Of a stretch of 7,617 nucleotides of DNA, positions 1 to 6,429 are shown in pieces. This DNA is from Oscillospiraceae bacterium (lineage in GTDB: Bacteria > Bacillota > Clostridia > Oscillospirales > Oscillospiraceae), in contig JAEEUX010000124.1 in NCBI GenBank assembly GCA_016290695.1, positions 1 through 7,617 of the forward strand, given 5' to 3'. Made by a program: the position numbers and the translations under genes. The first letter of the stretch is position 1. The number at the start of each line of letters is the position of its first letter. Under the pieces are notes generated by a model. It saw only the letters and a program-made list of their open reading frames with translations. It made no database searches and was not told the DNA's origin.

Positions 1-912
1 AATGCCGTACTTGAGGATATCGTGCGACTGGACATTTTCAAGGATTTTTCCGTCGTCACGTTCTTCCTTCGTCTTTATCTCGGCGCCGAAGCCAATAGTC
101 TTTTTATTCATGCGGTTTTCGATTATTTTCTCGATGCCCGCAAAGGCGCCGCCGCAGATAAAAAGAATATTCGTAGTGTCTATCTTGATGAACTCCTGAT
201 GCGGGTGCTTTCTTCCGCCCTGAGGCGGGACATTTGCCACCGTACCCTCGAGTATCTTCAAAAGAGCCTGCTGAACGCCCTCGCCGCTTACGTCTCGAGT
301 GATGGAGGTGTTCTCGCTCTTTCTGGAAATCTTATCGAGCTCATCTATATAGATAATACCGCGCTGAGCAAGCTCAACGTCAAAATCCGCGGCCTGCAGG
401 AGGCGAAGCAGGATGTTCTCAACATCATCGCCAACATACCCGGCCTCGGTAAGTGTCGTTGCGTCAGCAATGGCGAACGGGACCTGCAAAATCTTCGCAA
501 GGGTCTGAGCGAAAAGCGTCTTTCCGCTGCCCGTAGGGCCGAGAAGGAGAATATTGCTCTTTTGAAGGTCAACGTCCGTCCCTCCGCCGTAGATTATACG
601 CTTATAATGGTTATAAACCGCAACGCTCAAGGCAATTTTGGTCTTTTCCTGGCCTATAATGTATTCGTCAAGGAATTCCTTTATTTCGCGCGGCTTTGGC
701 AGAGAAAGATGCGCGGGATTGAGTCCCCCGACATTGCTTACCTTGCTGCGGGAATTAGGACGCGACATCTCATCGTCGATAATACCGATGCAGAGCTGGA
801 TACACTCGTCGCAAATAAAGGCGTTTTTGCCCGCGATTATTCTTTTTACGTCATCCTGTGACTTGCCGCAGAAGGAACATCTCACAGGTCTTTTTTCATC
901 ACTCTTAGGCAT
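1..912 (-). CDS. clpX: ClpX, ATP-dependent unfoldase of the ClpXP protease (C-terminus cut by window edge)
   Basis: AAA+ unfoldase that recognises substrates, unfolds them with ATP and threads them into ClpP in the cytoplasm. The window holds residues 1-304 of a family usually about 420 long; the reading frame is open to base 1. Seen: an N-terminal zinc-binding domain with C12, C15, C34 and C37; Walker A GPTGSGKT at 125-132; pore loop GYVG at 158-161; Walker B ending in IDEL at 189-192; the RKH loop at 234-236; and the ClpP-docking IGF tripeptide at 273-275. All are intact. The ATG at 912 starts MPKSDEKRPVRCSFCGK, which suits the family. Its Shine-Dalgarno is poor (a purine-rich stretch with GAGCGGG upstream), so expression probably leans on clpP, which ends 26 nt upstream. 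The missing part should contain sensor 2 and the small AAA+ subdomain. Identification is firm. Confidence 0.97.
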   Translation of the reverse strand, partial: MPKSDEKRPVRCSFCGKSQDDVKRIIAGKNAFICDECIQLCIGIIDDEMSRPNSRSKVSNVGGLNPAHLSLPKPREIKEFLDEYIIGQEKTKIALSVAVYNHYKRIIYGGGTDVDLQKSNILLLGPTGSGKTLFAQTLAKILQVPFAIADATTLTEAGYVGDDVENILLRLLQAADFDVELAQRGIIYIDELDKISRKSENTSITRDVSGEGVQQALLKILEGTVANVPPQGGRKHPHQEFIKIDTTNILFICGGAFAGIEKIIENRMNKKTIGFGAEIKTKEERDDGKILENVQSHDILKYGI

Positions 913-938
913 AAGCAACTACCCGCTCTTTCCGGCGT

Positions 939-1520
939 TTATCTTGAATAAATCACCTTGTCGATAAGACCGTATTCCACAGCTTCTTCCGCCGTAAGGA
1001 AGTGGTCTCTCTCGCAGTCTCTCTCTATCTCTTCTATGCTCTTGCCCGTATTCTGAGCAAGGATGGAATTAAGCTTTTTCTTCATCTGCGCTATTCTTGC
1101 AGCCTGAATCTGAATATCAGTCTCCTGACCCTTTGCTCCGCCGGAGGGCTGATGAATCATTATCTCGGCGTTGGGAAGGGCAATTCTCTTTCCCTTGGCG
1201 CCGGCAGAAAGAAGGAACGCGCCCATGCTCGCCGCCATACCTACGCATATTGTAGATACGTCCGCCTTTATATACTGCATAGTGTCGTAAATAGCCATTC
1301 CGGCAGTTATAACGCCACCGGGGCTATTGATATAGAACTGGATATCTTTATCGGGGTCCTGCGCTTCAAGATACAGAAGCTGCGCAACGACGATGCTCGC
1401 CGTAGTGTCGTTCACTTCCTCCGAAAGGAATACTATACGGTCGTTCAGAAGACGAGAAAAAATATCGTATGATCTTTCGCCTCTTGAGGTCTGTTCAACA
1501 ACATAAGGTATAAGGCTCAT
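939..1520 (-). CDS. clpP: ClpP, proteolytic subunit of ClpXP (serine endopeptidase)
   Basis: Barrel-forming serine protease that degrades polypeptides delivered by ClpX or another Clp ATPase; family S14, active as a tetradecamer of two heptameric rings. At 193 residues it is full length. The catalytic triad is visible: S98 in GMAASMGA, H123 in IMIHQP and D172 in CERDHFL. NSPGG at 65-69 is the conserved glycine-rich strand near the active site. The N-terminus, MSLIPYVVEQTSRGERSYDI, is the form that needs little or no propeptide removal. The start at 1520 is supported by AGGGAGG (1530-1536) nine bases upstream. It lies between tig (64-nt gap) and clpX (26-nt gap), the usual order in Bacillota. 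A promoter candidate sits just upstream. I see no CtsR-type heptamer repeat in the gap. Confidence 0.98.
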   Translation of the reverse strand: MSLIPYVVEQTSRGERSYDIFSRLLNDRIVFLSEEVNDTTASIVVAQLLYLEAQDPDKDIQFYINSPGGVITAGMAIYDTMQYIKADVSTICVGMAASMGAFLLSAGAKGKRIALPNAEIMIHQPSGGAKGQETDIQIQAARIAQMKKKLNSILAQNTGKSIEEIERDCERDHFLTAEEAVEYGLIDKVIYSR

Positions 1521-1529
1521 TTATTCATT

Positions 1530-1536
1530 CCTCCCT
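1530..1536 (-). promoter_or_regulatory. Ribosome binding site of clpP
   Basis: AGGGAGG on the minus strand, nine bases before the clpP ATG at 1520. It fixes the start. An out-of-frame ATG at 1528, which opens a three-codon ORF, is only one base from it and too close to be used. Confidence 0.8.
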
Positions 1537-1562
1537 GCTCTGCCTAAGTTGCACATTTGTAT

Positions 1563-1571
1563 ATTATAACA
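1563..1571 (-). promoter_or_regulatory. Extended -10 promoter candidate for clpP-clpX
   Basis: In the tig-clpP gap the minus strand reads TGTTATAAT: a perfect TATAAT (1568-1563) preceded by the TGn extension. No good -35 lies 16-18 bp upstream, as is usual for extended -10 promoters. Transcription would start near 1556, giving a leader of about 36 nt that contains the strong clpP ribosome binding site. Assignment is from motif match only. Confidence 0.5.
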
Positions 1572-1584
1572 ATCCTGTAGGTAA

Positions 1585-3162
1585 TTATTCCTTGTCTTCC
1601 GCTTTCTTGGCGGTTTTCTTAGCCGCGGGCTTCTTCGCCGCGGGCTTTGCTTCGCCGTCTTCGGCCTTTTCCTCTGCCTTCTTTGCGGTCTTCTTGGCAG
1701 CGGGCTTCTTCGCCGCAGGCTTTGCTTCGCCGTCCTCAGCCTTTTCCTCCGCCTTCTTAGTAGTCTTCCTGGCGGCGGGTTTAGCGTCGGCAGCCTTGTC
1801 TGCGGTCTTGGTCGAGGTCTTCTTTGCTGCGGGCTTCTTGGCAGGCTTAGATTCTGCCTTATCATCCGCCTTTTCCTCGGGCTCAGGCAGCGCAACTGCG
1901 TTGTCTACAACGAAATCAGCCGCCTTGTTGAGAAGGATGCTCTCCGTGAGAAGCTCAACATCGAAGAAATTCTTCACGGAGTCAACGTCAACGCCGTAGT
2001 TTTCTGCAAGCTTCTTAAATTCGGCCTCCTTGTCCTCCTCGGAAACGGTTATCCCTTCGAGCTCGGCAATCTTTGCAAGAGCGATCTCGTTAAGTATCTG
2101 CTTTTCAGCGTTGGGACGACTCTGCTTCTTGAACTCCTCAATGTTGGAGCCGAACATCTGGAGATACTGCTCGAAGGGCATACCCTGAGACTGCACTCTG
2201 TTTGCGTAATCCTCAACGACGCGGTCGACGCGCTCGTCTATCATGGCATCGTTAACCTCAACGGTCATGCCTTCTCTGATCTGGTCCATAAGAAGGTCTA
2301 CAAAACCGTCTCTGGAATCGTCGGTCTTTTTCTTCATGAGGCGCTCGCGGATGCTGTTCTTGTACTCCTCGAGAGTATCGAACTCGGAAACGTCCTTTGC
2401 AAATTCGTCGTCAAGCTCGGGGAGAATCTTCTCCTTGACTTCGTGAACCTTGCAATGGAATACTGCAGCCTTGCCTGCGAGGTTTTCGGCATGATACTGC
2501 TCGGGGAAGGTGACGTTAACGTCGCGATCCTCGCCGGCCTTCGCGCCGATAAGCTGAACCTCAAAGCCGGGGATGAAGGTGTTGGAGCCTATTTCAAGGC
2601 TGTAATTCTCGCCCTTGCCTCCGTCGAAGTGAACGCCGTCACACTCGCCATCGTAGTCGATAACGACGGTATCGCCAAACTTGGCTTCTCTGTCAACGGT
2701 TTCGATGCTGCTGTTTCTGTTGCGGAGCGTGTCAATCTCGGCGTCTATCTCATAATCCTCGACCTTTGCTTCCTTGCGAACAGCCTCAAGACCCTTATAC
2801 TTTCCGAGAGTAACCTCTGGGTAAAGAGCCGTGACTATAGTAAGCTCGAGAGCCTTGTCGTCGGTAACGTTTGCGTTTTCAAGGGAAGGAGCTGCGACAA
2901 CCTTAAGCTCTTTATCCTTGATGGCAAAATAGTATGCCTCGGGCGCAACGGCGGAAATAGCGTCATCATAAAACACGCCCTCGCCGTACATCTTTTCGAT
3001 GATAGCACGGGGAGCCTTGCCCTTTCTGAATCCGGGAATGTAAATAGACTTCTTGTTCTTCTTGTAGGCGTCCATTAATGCCTTCTCGAACTCCTCGGGA
3101 CTGAGAGCTACAGTGATTGCCGCAGAGCTTTTTTCTCTTTTTTCAACATTTTTTACTTCCAT
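1585..3162 (-). CDS. tig: Trigger factor, ribosome-associated chaperone/PPIase, with a long Lys/Ala-rich C-terminal tail
   Basis: Chaperone that binds near the ribosome exit tunnel and shields nascent chains; its middle domain is an FKBP-type prolyl isomerase. Seen: ribosome-binding N-domain with the signature GFRKGKAP at 44-51; FKBP-like domain at about 160-245 (GDTVVIDYDG to KVHEVKEK); helical SurA-like C-domain at about 246-423. The family is usually about 430 residues, but this protein has 525. The extra part, about 424-525, is made of Lys, Ala, Pro, Glu, Asp and Thr. It contains AAKK/PAAKK motifs like histone H1 tails and a perfect 25-residue tandem repeat (469-493 and 494-518). The tail is in frame, ends at a TAA and shows no frameshift. 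The start at 3162 is set by GGAGG (3173-3177) ten bases upstream. It heads the tig-clpP-clpX cluster behind its own promoter candidate. Family identity is firm; the role of the tail is unknown. Confidence 0.97.
   Translation of the reverse strand: MEVKNVEKREKSSAAITVALSPEEFEKALMDAYKKNKKSIYIPGFRKGKAPRAIIEKMYGEGVFYDDAISAVAPEAYYFAIKDKELKVVAAPSLENANVTDDKALELTIVTALYPEVTLGKYKGLEAVRKEAKVEDYEIDAEIDTLRNRNSSIETVDREAKFGDTVVIDYDGECDGVHFDGGKGENYSLEIGSNTFIPGFEVQLIGAKAGEDRDVNVTFPEQYHAENLAGKAAVFHCKVHEVKEKILPELDDEFAKDVSEFDTLEEYKNSIRERLMKKKTDDSRDGFVDLLMDQIREGMTVEVNDAMIDERVDRVVEDYANRVQSQGMPFEQYLQMFGSNIEEFKKQSRPNAEKQILNEIALAKIAELEGITVSEEDKEAEFKKLAENYGVDVDSVKNFFDVELLTESILLNKAADFVVDNAVALPEPEEKADDKAESKPAKKPAAKKTSTKTADKAADAKPAARKTTKKAEEKAEDGEAKPAAKKPAAKKTAKKAEEKAEDGEAKPAAKKPAAKKTAKKAEDKE
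1609..1758 (-). repeat. 75-bp tandem repeat (two units) coding the trigger factor tail
   Basis: Two adjacent 75-bp units, 1684-1758 and 1609-1683, encode the same 25 residues: KKAEEKAEDGE, then AKPAAKKPAAKKTA. The two DNA copies differ at 8 of 75 positions and every difference is synonymous. More degenerate relatives precede them in the protein, at about residues 431-452 (KADDKAESKPAKKPAAKK) and 453-468 (TADKAADAKPAARKTT). A partial unit, KKAEDKE, closes the protein. Confidence 0.9.
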
Positions 3163-3172
3163 TTTAGGTTGT

Positions 3173-3177
3173 CCTCC
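3173..3177 (-). promoter_or_regulatory. Ribosome binding site of tig
   Basis: GGAGG on the minus strand, ten bases before the tig ATG at 3162. It supports this start over internal methionines, which would remove part of the ribosome-binding domain. Confidence 0.75.
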
Positions 3178-3260
3178 AAATTCTTATACCGTCACAGTAA
3201 TGCGCAGCGCCAAAACGGTTGACATAATTAATAACATGAGCGTTTATACGCAGTGCGCTA

Positions 3261-3273
3261 TGCTATCATAGCA
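3261..3273. promoter_or_regulatory. 13-bp perfect dyad over the tig -10 box (possible operator)
   Basis: TGCTAT-C-ATAGCA is a perfect inverted repeat of 6 bp around one central base. It covers the whole proposed -10 hexamer and its TGn extension. A bound regulator would block RNA polymerase. The dyad is short and partly follows from the -10 sequence itself, so an operator role is only a suggestion. It matches neither CIRCE nor CtsR sites as I know them. Confidence 0.3.
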
Positions 3274-3293
3274 AATAATATCGGTTATTTCTA
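3265..3293 (-). promoter_or_regulatory. Sigma-A type promoter candidate upstream of tig
   Basis: On the minus strand: -35 TAGAAA (3293-3288, four of six to TTGACA), a 17-bp spacer and -10 TATGAT (3270-3265, five of six) with a TGC extension. Transcription would start near 3258, leaving a leader of about 95 nt before tig. It lies in the 154-nt spacer between the upstream operon and tig, the only sizeable gap in the window. Confidence 0.55.
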
Positions 3294-3302
3294 CTCTTTT
3301 TC

Positions 3303-3332
3303 AAAAAAAATTTTAATTAATCGCAAATTTTT
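3303..3332 (-). terminator. Weak A/T-only hairpin with T tract at the end of the upstream operon
   Basis: The minus strand reads AAAAATTT, an 11-base loop, AAATTTTT, then three more T. The structure spans the stop codon of the metallophosphoesterase gene (TAA at 3319-3317). Without G/C pairs the stem would be unstable, so termination would be poor at best. No better terminator is seen before tig, so some read-through into tig-clpPX is possible. Confidence 0.25.
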
Positions 3333-4009
3333 ATTGGGGAAAATCGAATATAGTCCGCTGACACGAGCTTATAGTCCACTCCGTCGTATAATCCTTCGAG
3401 CGCGAAATGGTGGCCTTTGCCGTGTATGTGCCCGTAATAACAGCGCTGAACACCGTATTTTTTAAATATGGCCAGGGTGTCCTCTGAGACATACCCACGA
3501 AAACGGGGCGGATAATGCAGGAAGCAGTATTTTCTTTTGTCGCCCGCGCATTTGAGCGAGGCTTCAAGGCGCATAAGCTCTCTGTTCATTATCTTCTTGT
3601 CATGCTCGCTGTTATGCGTTTCTTCTTCATAGAACCAGCCGCGCGTCCCACAGATAGCCACATCATTATAAAAATGACAGTTATTATGAAGAAAGTCAAT
3701 ACCGCTTATGTTTTTTTCAATAAAAAACTTTTTCGCCTTGCTTGCAGTAGTCCACCAATAGTCATGGTTCCCCTTTAAAATAAGCTTCTTTCCGGGAAGC
3801 TCCGCAAGGAAACGAAAATCCTCCTCCGCTTCTTCAAGGTCCATCGCCCATGAAACGTCGCCGCAGATAACGCATACGTCGTCCTCCGTAAGCTTTGAAA
3901 AGCCCTCACGCAGCTTATCAACATAATTTTCCCATTCGCCGCCAAAGAAATCCATAGGCTTGTCCGAATTGAGCGATAGGTGCGTATCGCCTATGGCATA
4001 AAGAGCCAT
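3317..4009 (-). CDS. Calcineurin-like metallophosphoesterase, substrate unknown
   Basis: Small 230-residue cytoplasmic metallophosphoesterase with a two-metal site. Seen in order: GDTH with D8 and H10; GDVSWA with D51; GNHDYWW with N81, H82 and D83; FLHYPP with H165; and GHIHG with H194 and H196. This is the full ligand set of the calcineurin-like superfamily, so it should be an active phosphatase or phosphodiesterase. The substrate cannot be read from sequence. No signal peptide or membrane segment is seen, and the protein is little more than the catalytic domain. The start at 4009 is supported by GAGGTGA (4014-4020). That site directly follows the thrC stop codon, and the gap to thrC is 11 nt, so the two are probably co-translated. 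It is the last gene of the upstream operon. Confidence 0.88.
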   Translation of the reverse strand: MALYAIGDTHLSLNSDKPMDFFGGEWENYVDKLREGFSKLTEDDVCVICGDVSWAMDLEEAEEDFRFLAELPGKKLILKGNHDYWWTTASKAKKFFIEKNISGIDFLHNNCHFYNDVAICGTRGWFYEEETHNSEHDKKIMNRELMRLEASLKCAGDKRKYCFLHYPPRFRGYVSEDTLAIFKKYGVQRCYYGHIHGKGHHFALEGLYDGVDYKLVSADYIRFSPIKICD

Positions 4010-4020
4010 AAACTCACCTC

Positions 4021-5505
4021 TTATCTGAGAAAATCGAGAACCACGCCTGTCATTTCCGCTTTCTCCACGCTGCCCTCAAAACGCTTTGCTTTGGATTTTA
4101 GCGAAGCGAGCGGCGCGGGAGCGGGGATACCGGTGCATTCGCTGAGCTTGTCGATAAGCTCGAGGCCAGGAGCGTCCGTCTTCTTCCCCACCGCCTCAAG
4201 CACGGCGGCGCAGAATTTATAAGGGCTCGCCGTGGAAACGACCACCGTGGGCGTCATATCGCCGGTTTTGTCTCTGTAATCGGCAAGGACCTTTGCGGCA
4301 ACCGCCGTATGAGTGTCGATAAGGTAATTATTCTCTTTGAAATATCTGCCTATCGTCGCCTTCGTCGCGGCATCGTCGCAGAAGCCGGAGGCGAAATTGG
4401 CGTCAATCGCGGCCTTGATTTCAGGACCAACAGTGTATTTACCCTCCGAAGCGAGCAGTGCCATGTAGCCCTTAACCGTCTCGTCGTTTCCGCCGGAAAG
4501 GTCGAAGAGCAGACGCTCGAGGTTGCTGGAAATGAGTATGTCCATTGAGGGAGAAACTGTCGTTATGAACGGGCGGTTCTTGTTATATGTGCCCGTTTGG
4601 ATAAAGTCCGTCAGGACGTTATTTGCGTTGGAGGCGCAGACGAGCTTATTCACGGGAAGGCCCATCTTCTTGGCGTAATATCCGGCGAGGATGTTGCCGA
4701 AGTTACCCGTCGGCACGCAAAAATTAATCTTGTCGCCGAGGCTGATGCTGCCGTTTGCCGCCATGTCGCAGTAGGCGGAGAAATAATAAACGATCTGCGG
4801 GAGGAGTCTGCCCCAGTTTATGGAATTAGCCGAGGAAAGGAAAAAGCCTCTGTCCGCAAGCTGCTCGCGGAGCTTTTCATCGGAAAATATCGCCTTAACG
4901 CCGTTCTGTGCGTCGTCAAAATTGCCCTTAACTGCGCAGACTCTTACGTTGGAACCCTCCTGCGTGGTCATCTGGAGCTTTTGAACGTCGGAAACACCGT
5001 CCTCAGGATAAAATACGAGGATGCGCGTACCCTTGACGTCCTTAAAGCCTTCAAGCGCCGCCTTGCCCGTGTCTCCCGAGGTGGCGACCAGGATGCAAAC
5101 CTCCTTGGTTTCGCCCGTCTTTTTGAGCGAAGCGGTAAGGAAATGAGGCAGCATCTGAAGCGCCATGTCCTTGAAGGCGCAGGTAGGGCCATGCCAGAGC
5201 TCGAGGAACGAGGTTTTTGCGTCTATCTTGTGTAGAGGCGCGGGCTCGGTAGAATCGTAATTATCCGCATATGCCGCCTTGGCAAAGTCCTCAAGCTCCT
5301 CGCGGCTGAAATCATCGAGAAAGAGCTTCATTATCTCCACTGCACGCCCGCGATAATCCATGGCAGAAAGCTTTTTTAGCTCTTCGATTCCCAGCTCAGG
5401 AAAGAGCCGAGGAGTAAAGAGACCGCCGTCGCGGGATAGTCCCGTCGAGATAGCCTCAGCCGCAGAATAGTCGAGGTTCTTGTTTCTTGTACTTAAATAT
5501 CGCAT
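4021..5505 (-). CDS. thrC: Threonine synthase (PLP-dependent)
   Basis: Converts O-phospho-L-homoserine to L-threonine plus phosphate, the last step of threonine synthesis. At 494 residues it belongs to the long form (E. coli/yeast type) rather than the short form of about 350 residues typical of Bacillus. Seen: N-terminal domain with MRYLSTRNK and GLSRDGGLF at 22-30; PLP-binding lysine K112 in HGPTCAFKDMALQ; ATSGDTGKAA at 141-150; SSANSINWGR at 224-233; and the cofactor phosphate-binding loop PTGNFGN at 265-271. All are intact. The start at 5505 overlaps the end of the dipeptidase gene by 13 nt, and the nearest Shine-Dalgarno-like sequence (GAGGGTGG) is rather distant, so translation is probably coupled. 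No threonine leader peptide or attenuator is visible. No other threonine-pathway gene is in the window. Confidence 0.96.
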   Translation of the reverse strand: MRYLSTRNKNLDYSAAEAISTGLSRDGGLFTPRLFPELGIEELKKLSAMDYRGRAVEIMKLFLDDFSREELEDFAKAAYADNYDSTEPAPLHKIDAKTSFLELWHGPTCAFKDMALQMLPHFLTASLKKTGETKEVCILVATSGDTGKAALEGFKDVKGTRILVFYPEDGVSDVQKLQMTTQEGSNVRVCAVKGNFDDAQNGVKAIFSDEKLREQLADRGFFLSSANSINWGRLLPQIVYYFSAYCDMAANGSISLGDKINFCVPTGNFGNILAGYYAKKMGLPVNKLVCASNANNVLTDFIQTGTYNKNRPFITTVSPSMDILISSNLERLLFDLSGGNDETVKGYMALLASEGKYTVGPEIKAAIDANFASGFCDDAATKATIGRYFKENNYLIDTHTAVAAKVLADYRDKTGDMTPTVVVSTASPYKFCAAVLEAVGKKTDAPGLELIDKLSECTGIPAPAPLASLKSKAKRFEGSVEKAEMTGVVLDFLR

Positions 5506-6413
5506 ACCTGCTGCACCACCCTCATTAGGTTATTATAAAATATATCGTTCGTTATCTGCGTCCCAAAAGCCTTTTCAAAGTCATAATATATTATTTCAAG
5601 GCTCTCCGTCCCGGTTACGCCCTCAGGCAGGTACTGGCAGCCATCAAAGTCGCAGCCGAAGGAAACGCTGTGCTCGCCTCCGAGATTCAGAAAATGCTCG
5701 GCATGACGGATGATATCGTCTATTGTCGGGTCGTCGCCTACGAAATCGGATGCAAGGTTCAGCCCCGCCGTTCCGCCGCTGTCGCGAATTGCCTTAAACA
5801 TATCGTCCGTAAGGTTTCTCACATGGGAGAAAACCTCGCGCGAATTGGAATGCGTCGCGACTATGGGCTTTTGCGAAACGCGAACGACGTCCCAGAAGCC
5901 GGGGTCGGAGATATGGGAAACGTCCACTATAACGCCGAGTTCATTGCATCTTTTAACGAAGCGCAGGCCCTCGTCGCTGAGGCCGCGTTCGGGCTCTTCG
6001 ACGCAGGTGCCGGAGAGCGAATTGGCTATGTTCCATGTAAGCGTTATGGCTCTCACGCCGTCGTTAAACGCGCCGTCGAGTCCGGCTTCGCCGTCAATGA
6101 GCTGCGCGCCCTCAACGCTGAGGAACATTGCGGTTTTGCCTTCGGCGAAGGCTTTCTCGGCGTCCTTCGCGCTGCGGCAAAACTCCGCGCAGTCATGAAC
6201 CTGCTCGTATTCCTGCAAAAAGCGGCTGTGAAGGCGCCCGTAAGCGGATTTCTCCATGCCCCAGATGGCAAAAAACTGTGCCGACGGAGCGTATTTGCCG
6301 TGGCGCTCCAAATCGTTATGAAAGCTGTTCTTTCTTAATGTATCGCCCGGTTTGCCGAAATAATCGAGCGTGGCAATAGTGTCACAATGCGCGTCAAAAT
6401 AAGGGATTTCCAA
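5493..6413 (-). CDS. M19-family (renal/membrane dipeptidase-like) zinc peptidase
   Basis: Metallopeptidase of family M19, an amidohydrolase-type TIM barrel that cleaves dipeptides, often with a D-residue at the C-terminal position. Numbered from the TTG at 6413 (306 residues), the metal ligands are H9 and D11 in DAHCDT, bridging E101 in SVEGA, H167 in VDVSH, H188 in ATHSN and D255 in GCDFDG. LTWN at 126-129 is also typical. There is no signal peptide, so it is cytoplasmic and may act on peptides taken up or released from cell-wall turnover; the substrate is inference. The TTG start is preferred because CAGGAGG (6419-6425) lies five bases before it and the protein then begins MEIPYFDAHCDT. A longer reading from a TTG at 6446 adds 11 residues and overlaps yraN. 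The 3' end overlaps thrC by 13 nt. Confidence 0.9.
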   Translation of the reverse strand: MEIPYFDAHCDTIATLDYFGKPGDTLRKNSFHNDLERHGKYAPSAQFFAIWGMEKSAYGRLHSRFLQEYEQVHDCAEFCRSAKDAEKAFAEGKTAMFLSVEGAQLIDGEAGLDGAFNDGVRAITLTWNIANSLSGTCVEEPERGLSDEGLRFVKRCNELGVIVDVSHISDPGFWDVVRVSQKPIVATHSNSREVFSHVRNLTDDMFKAIRDSGGTAGLNLASDFVGDDPTIDDIIRHAEHFLNLGGEHSVSFGCDFDGCQYLPEGVTGTESLEIIYYDFEKAFGTQITNDIFYNNLMRVVQQVCDI

Positions 6414-6418
6414 TTCTG

Positions 6419-6425
6419 CCTCCTG
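6419..6425 (-). promoter_or_regulatory. Ribosome binding site that decides the dipeptidase start
   Basis: CAGGAGG on the minus strand, five bases before the TTG at 6413 and shortly after the yraN stop (TGA at 6432-6430). It lies inside the coding region if the TTG at 6446 is used, which argues for the shorter start. Confidence 0.7.
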
Positions 6426-6429
6426 CCGG

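Noticed and set aside
22..861. Long open frame of 279 codons on the plus strand
   Set aside because: It lies entirely opposite clpX, whose motifs are intact on the minus strand; its translation has no recognisable domain and is explained by antisense codon bias.
1517..1528. Three-codon ORF (ATG AAT AAA TGA) overlapping the clpP start
   Set aside because: Its ATG is only one base from the Shine-Dalgarno sequence, so it is unlikely to be translated.
1521..1895. Minus-strand frame of 124 codons rich in Arg and Pro overlapping the tig tail
   Set aside because: Alternative frame of the Lys/Ala repeat region; the Arg/Pro bias is a frame effect of the repeated codons, and the tig frame is continuous with the conserved domains.
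2443..3078. Plus-strand open frame of 211 codons opposite tig
   Set aside because: Antisense shadow of the trigger factor core; no ribosome binding site or family pattern.
3219..3248. TTGACA on the plus strand (3219-3224), a possible antisense promoter
   Set aside because: The perfect -35 hexamer has no good -10 at 16-18 bp (best is TTTATA), and there is no plus-strand gene to serve.
3163..3316. GC-rich Rho-independent terminator between the phosphoesterase gene and tig
   Set aside because: The only GC-rich dyads (around 3201-3211) have no following T run; the T-rich hairpin nearby has no G/C pairs and is listed at low confidence.
5670..6338. Plus-strand open frame of 222 codons opposite the dipeptidase gene
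   Set aside because: Antisense shadow of a gene with a complete metal-binding set; no recognisable domain.
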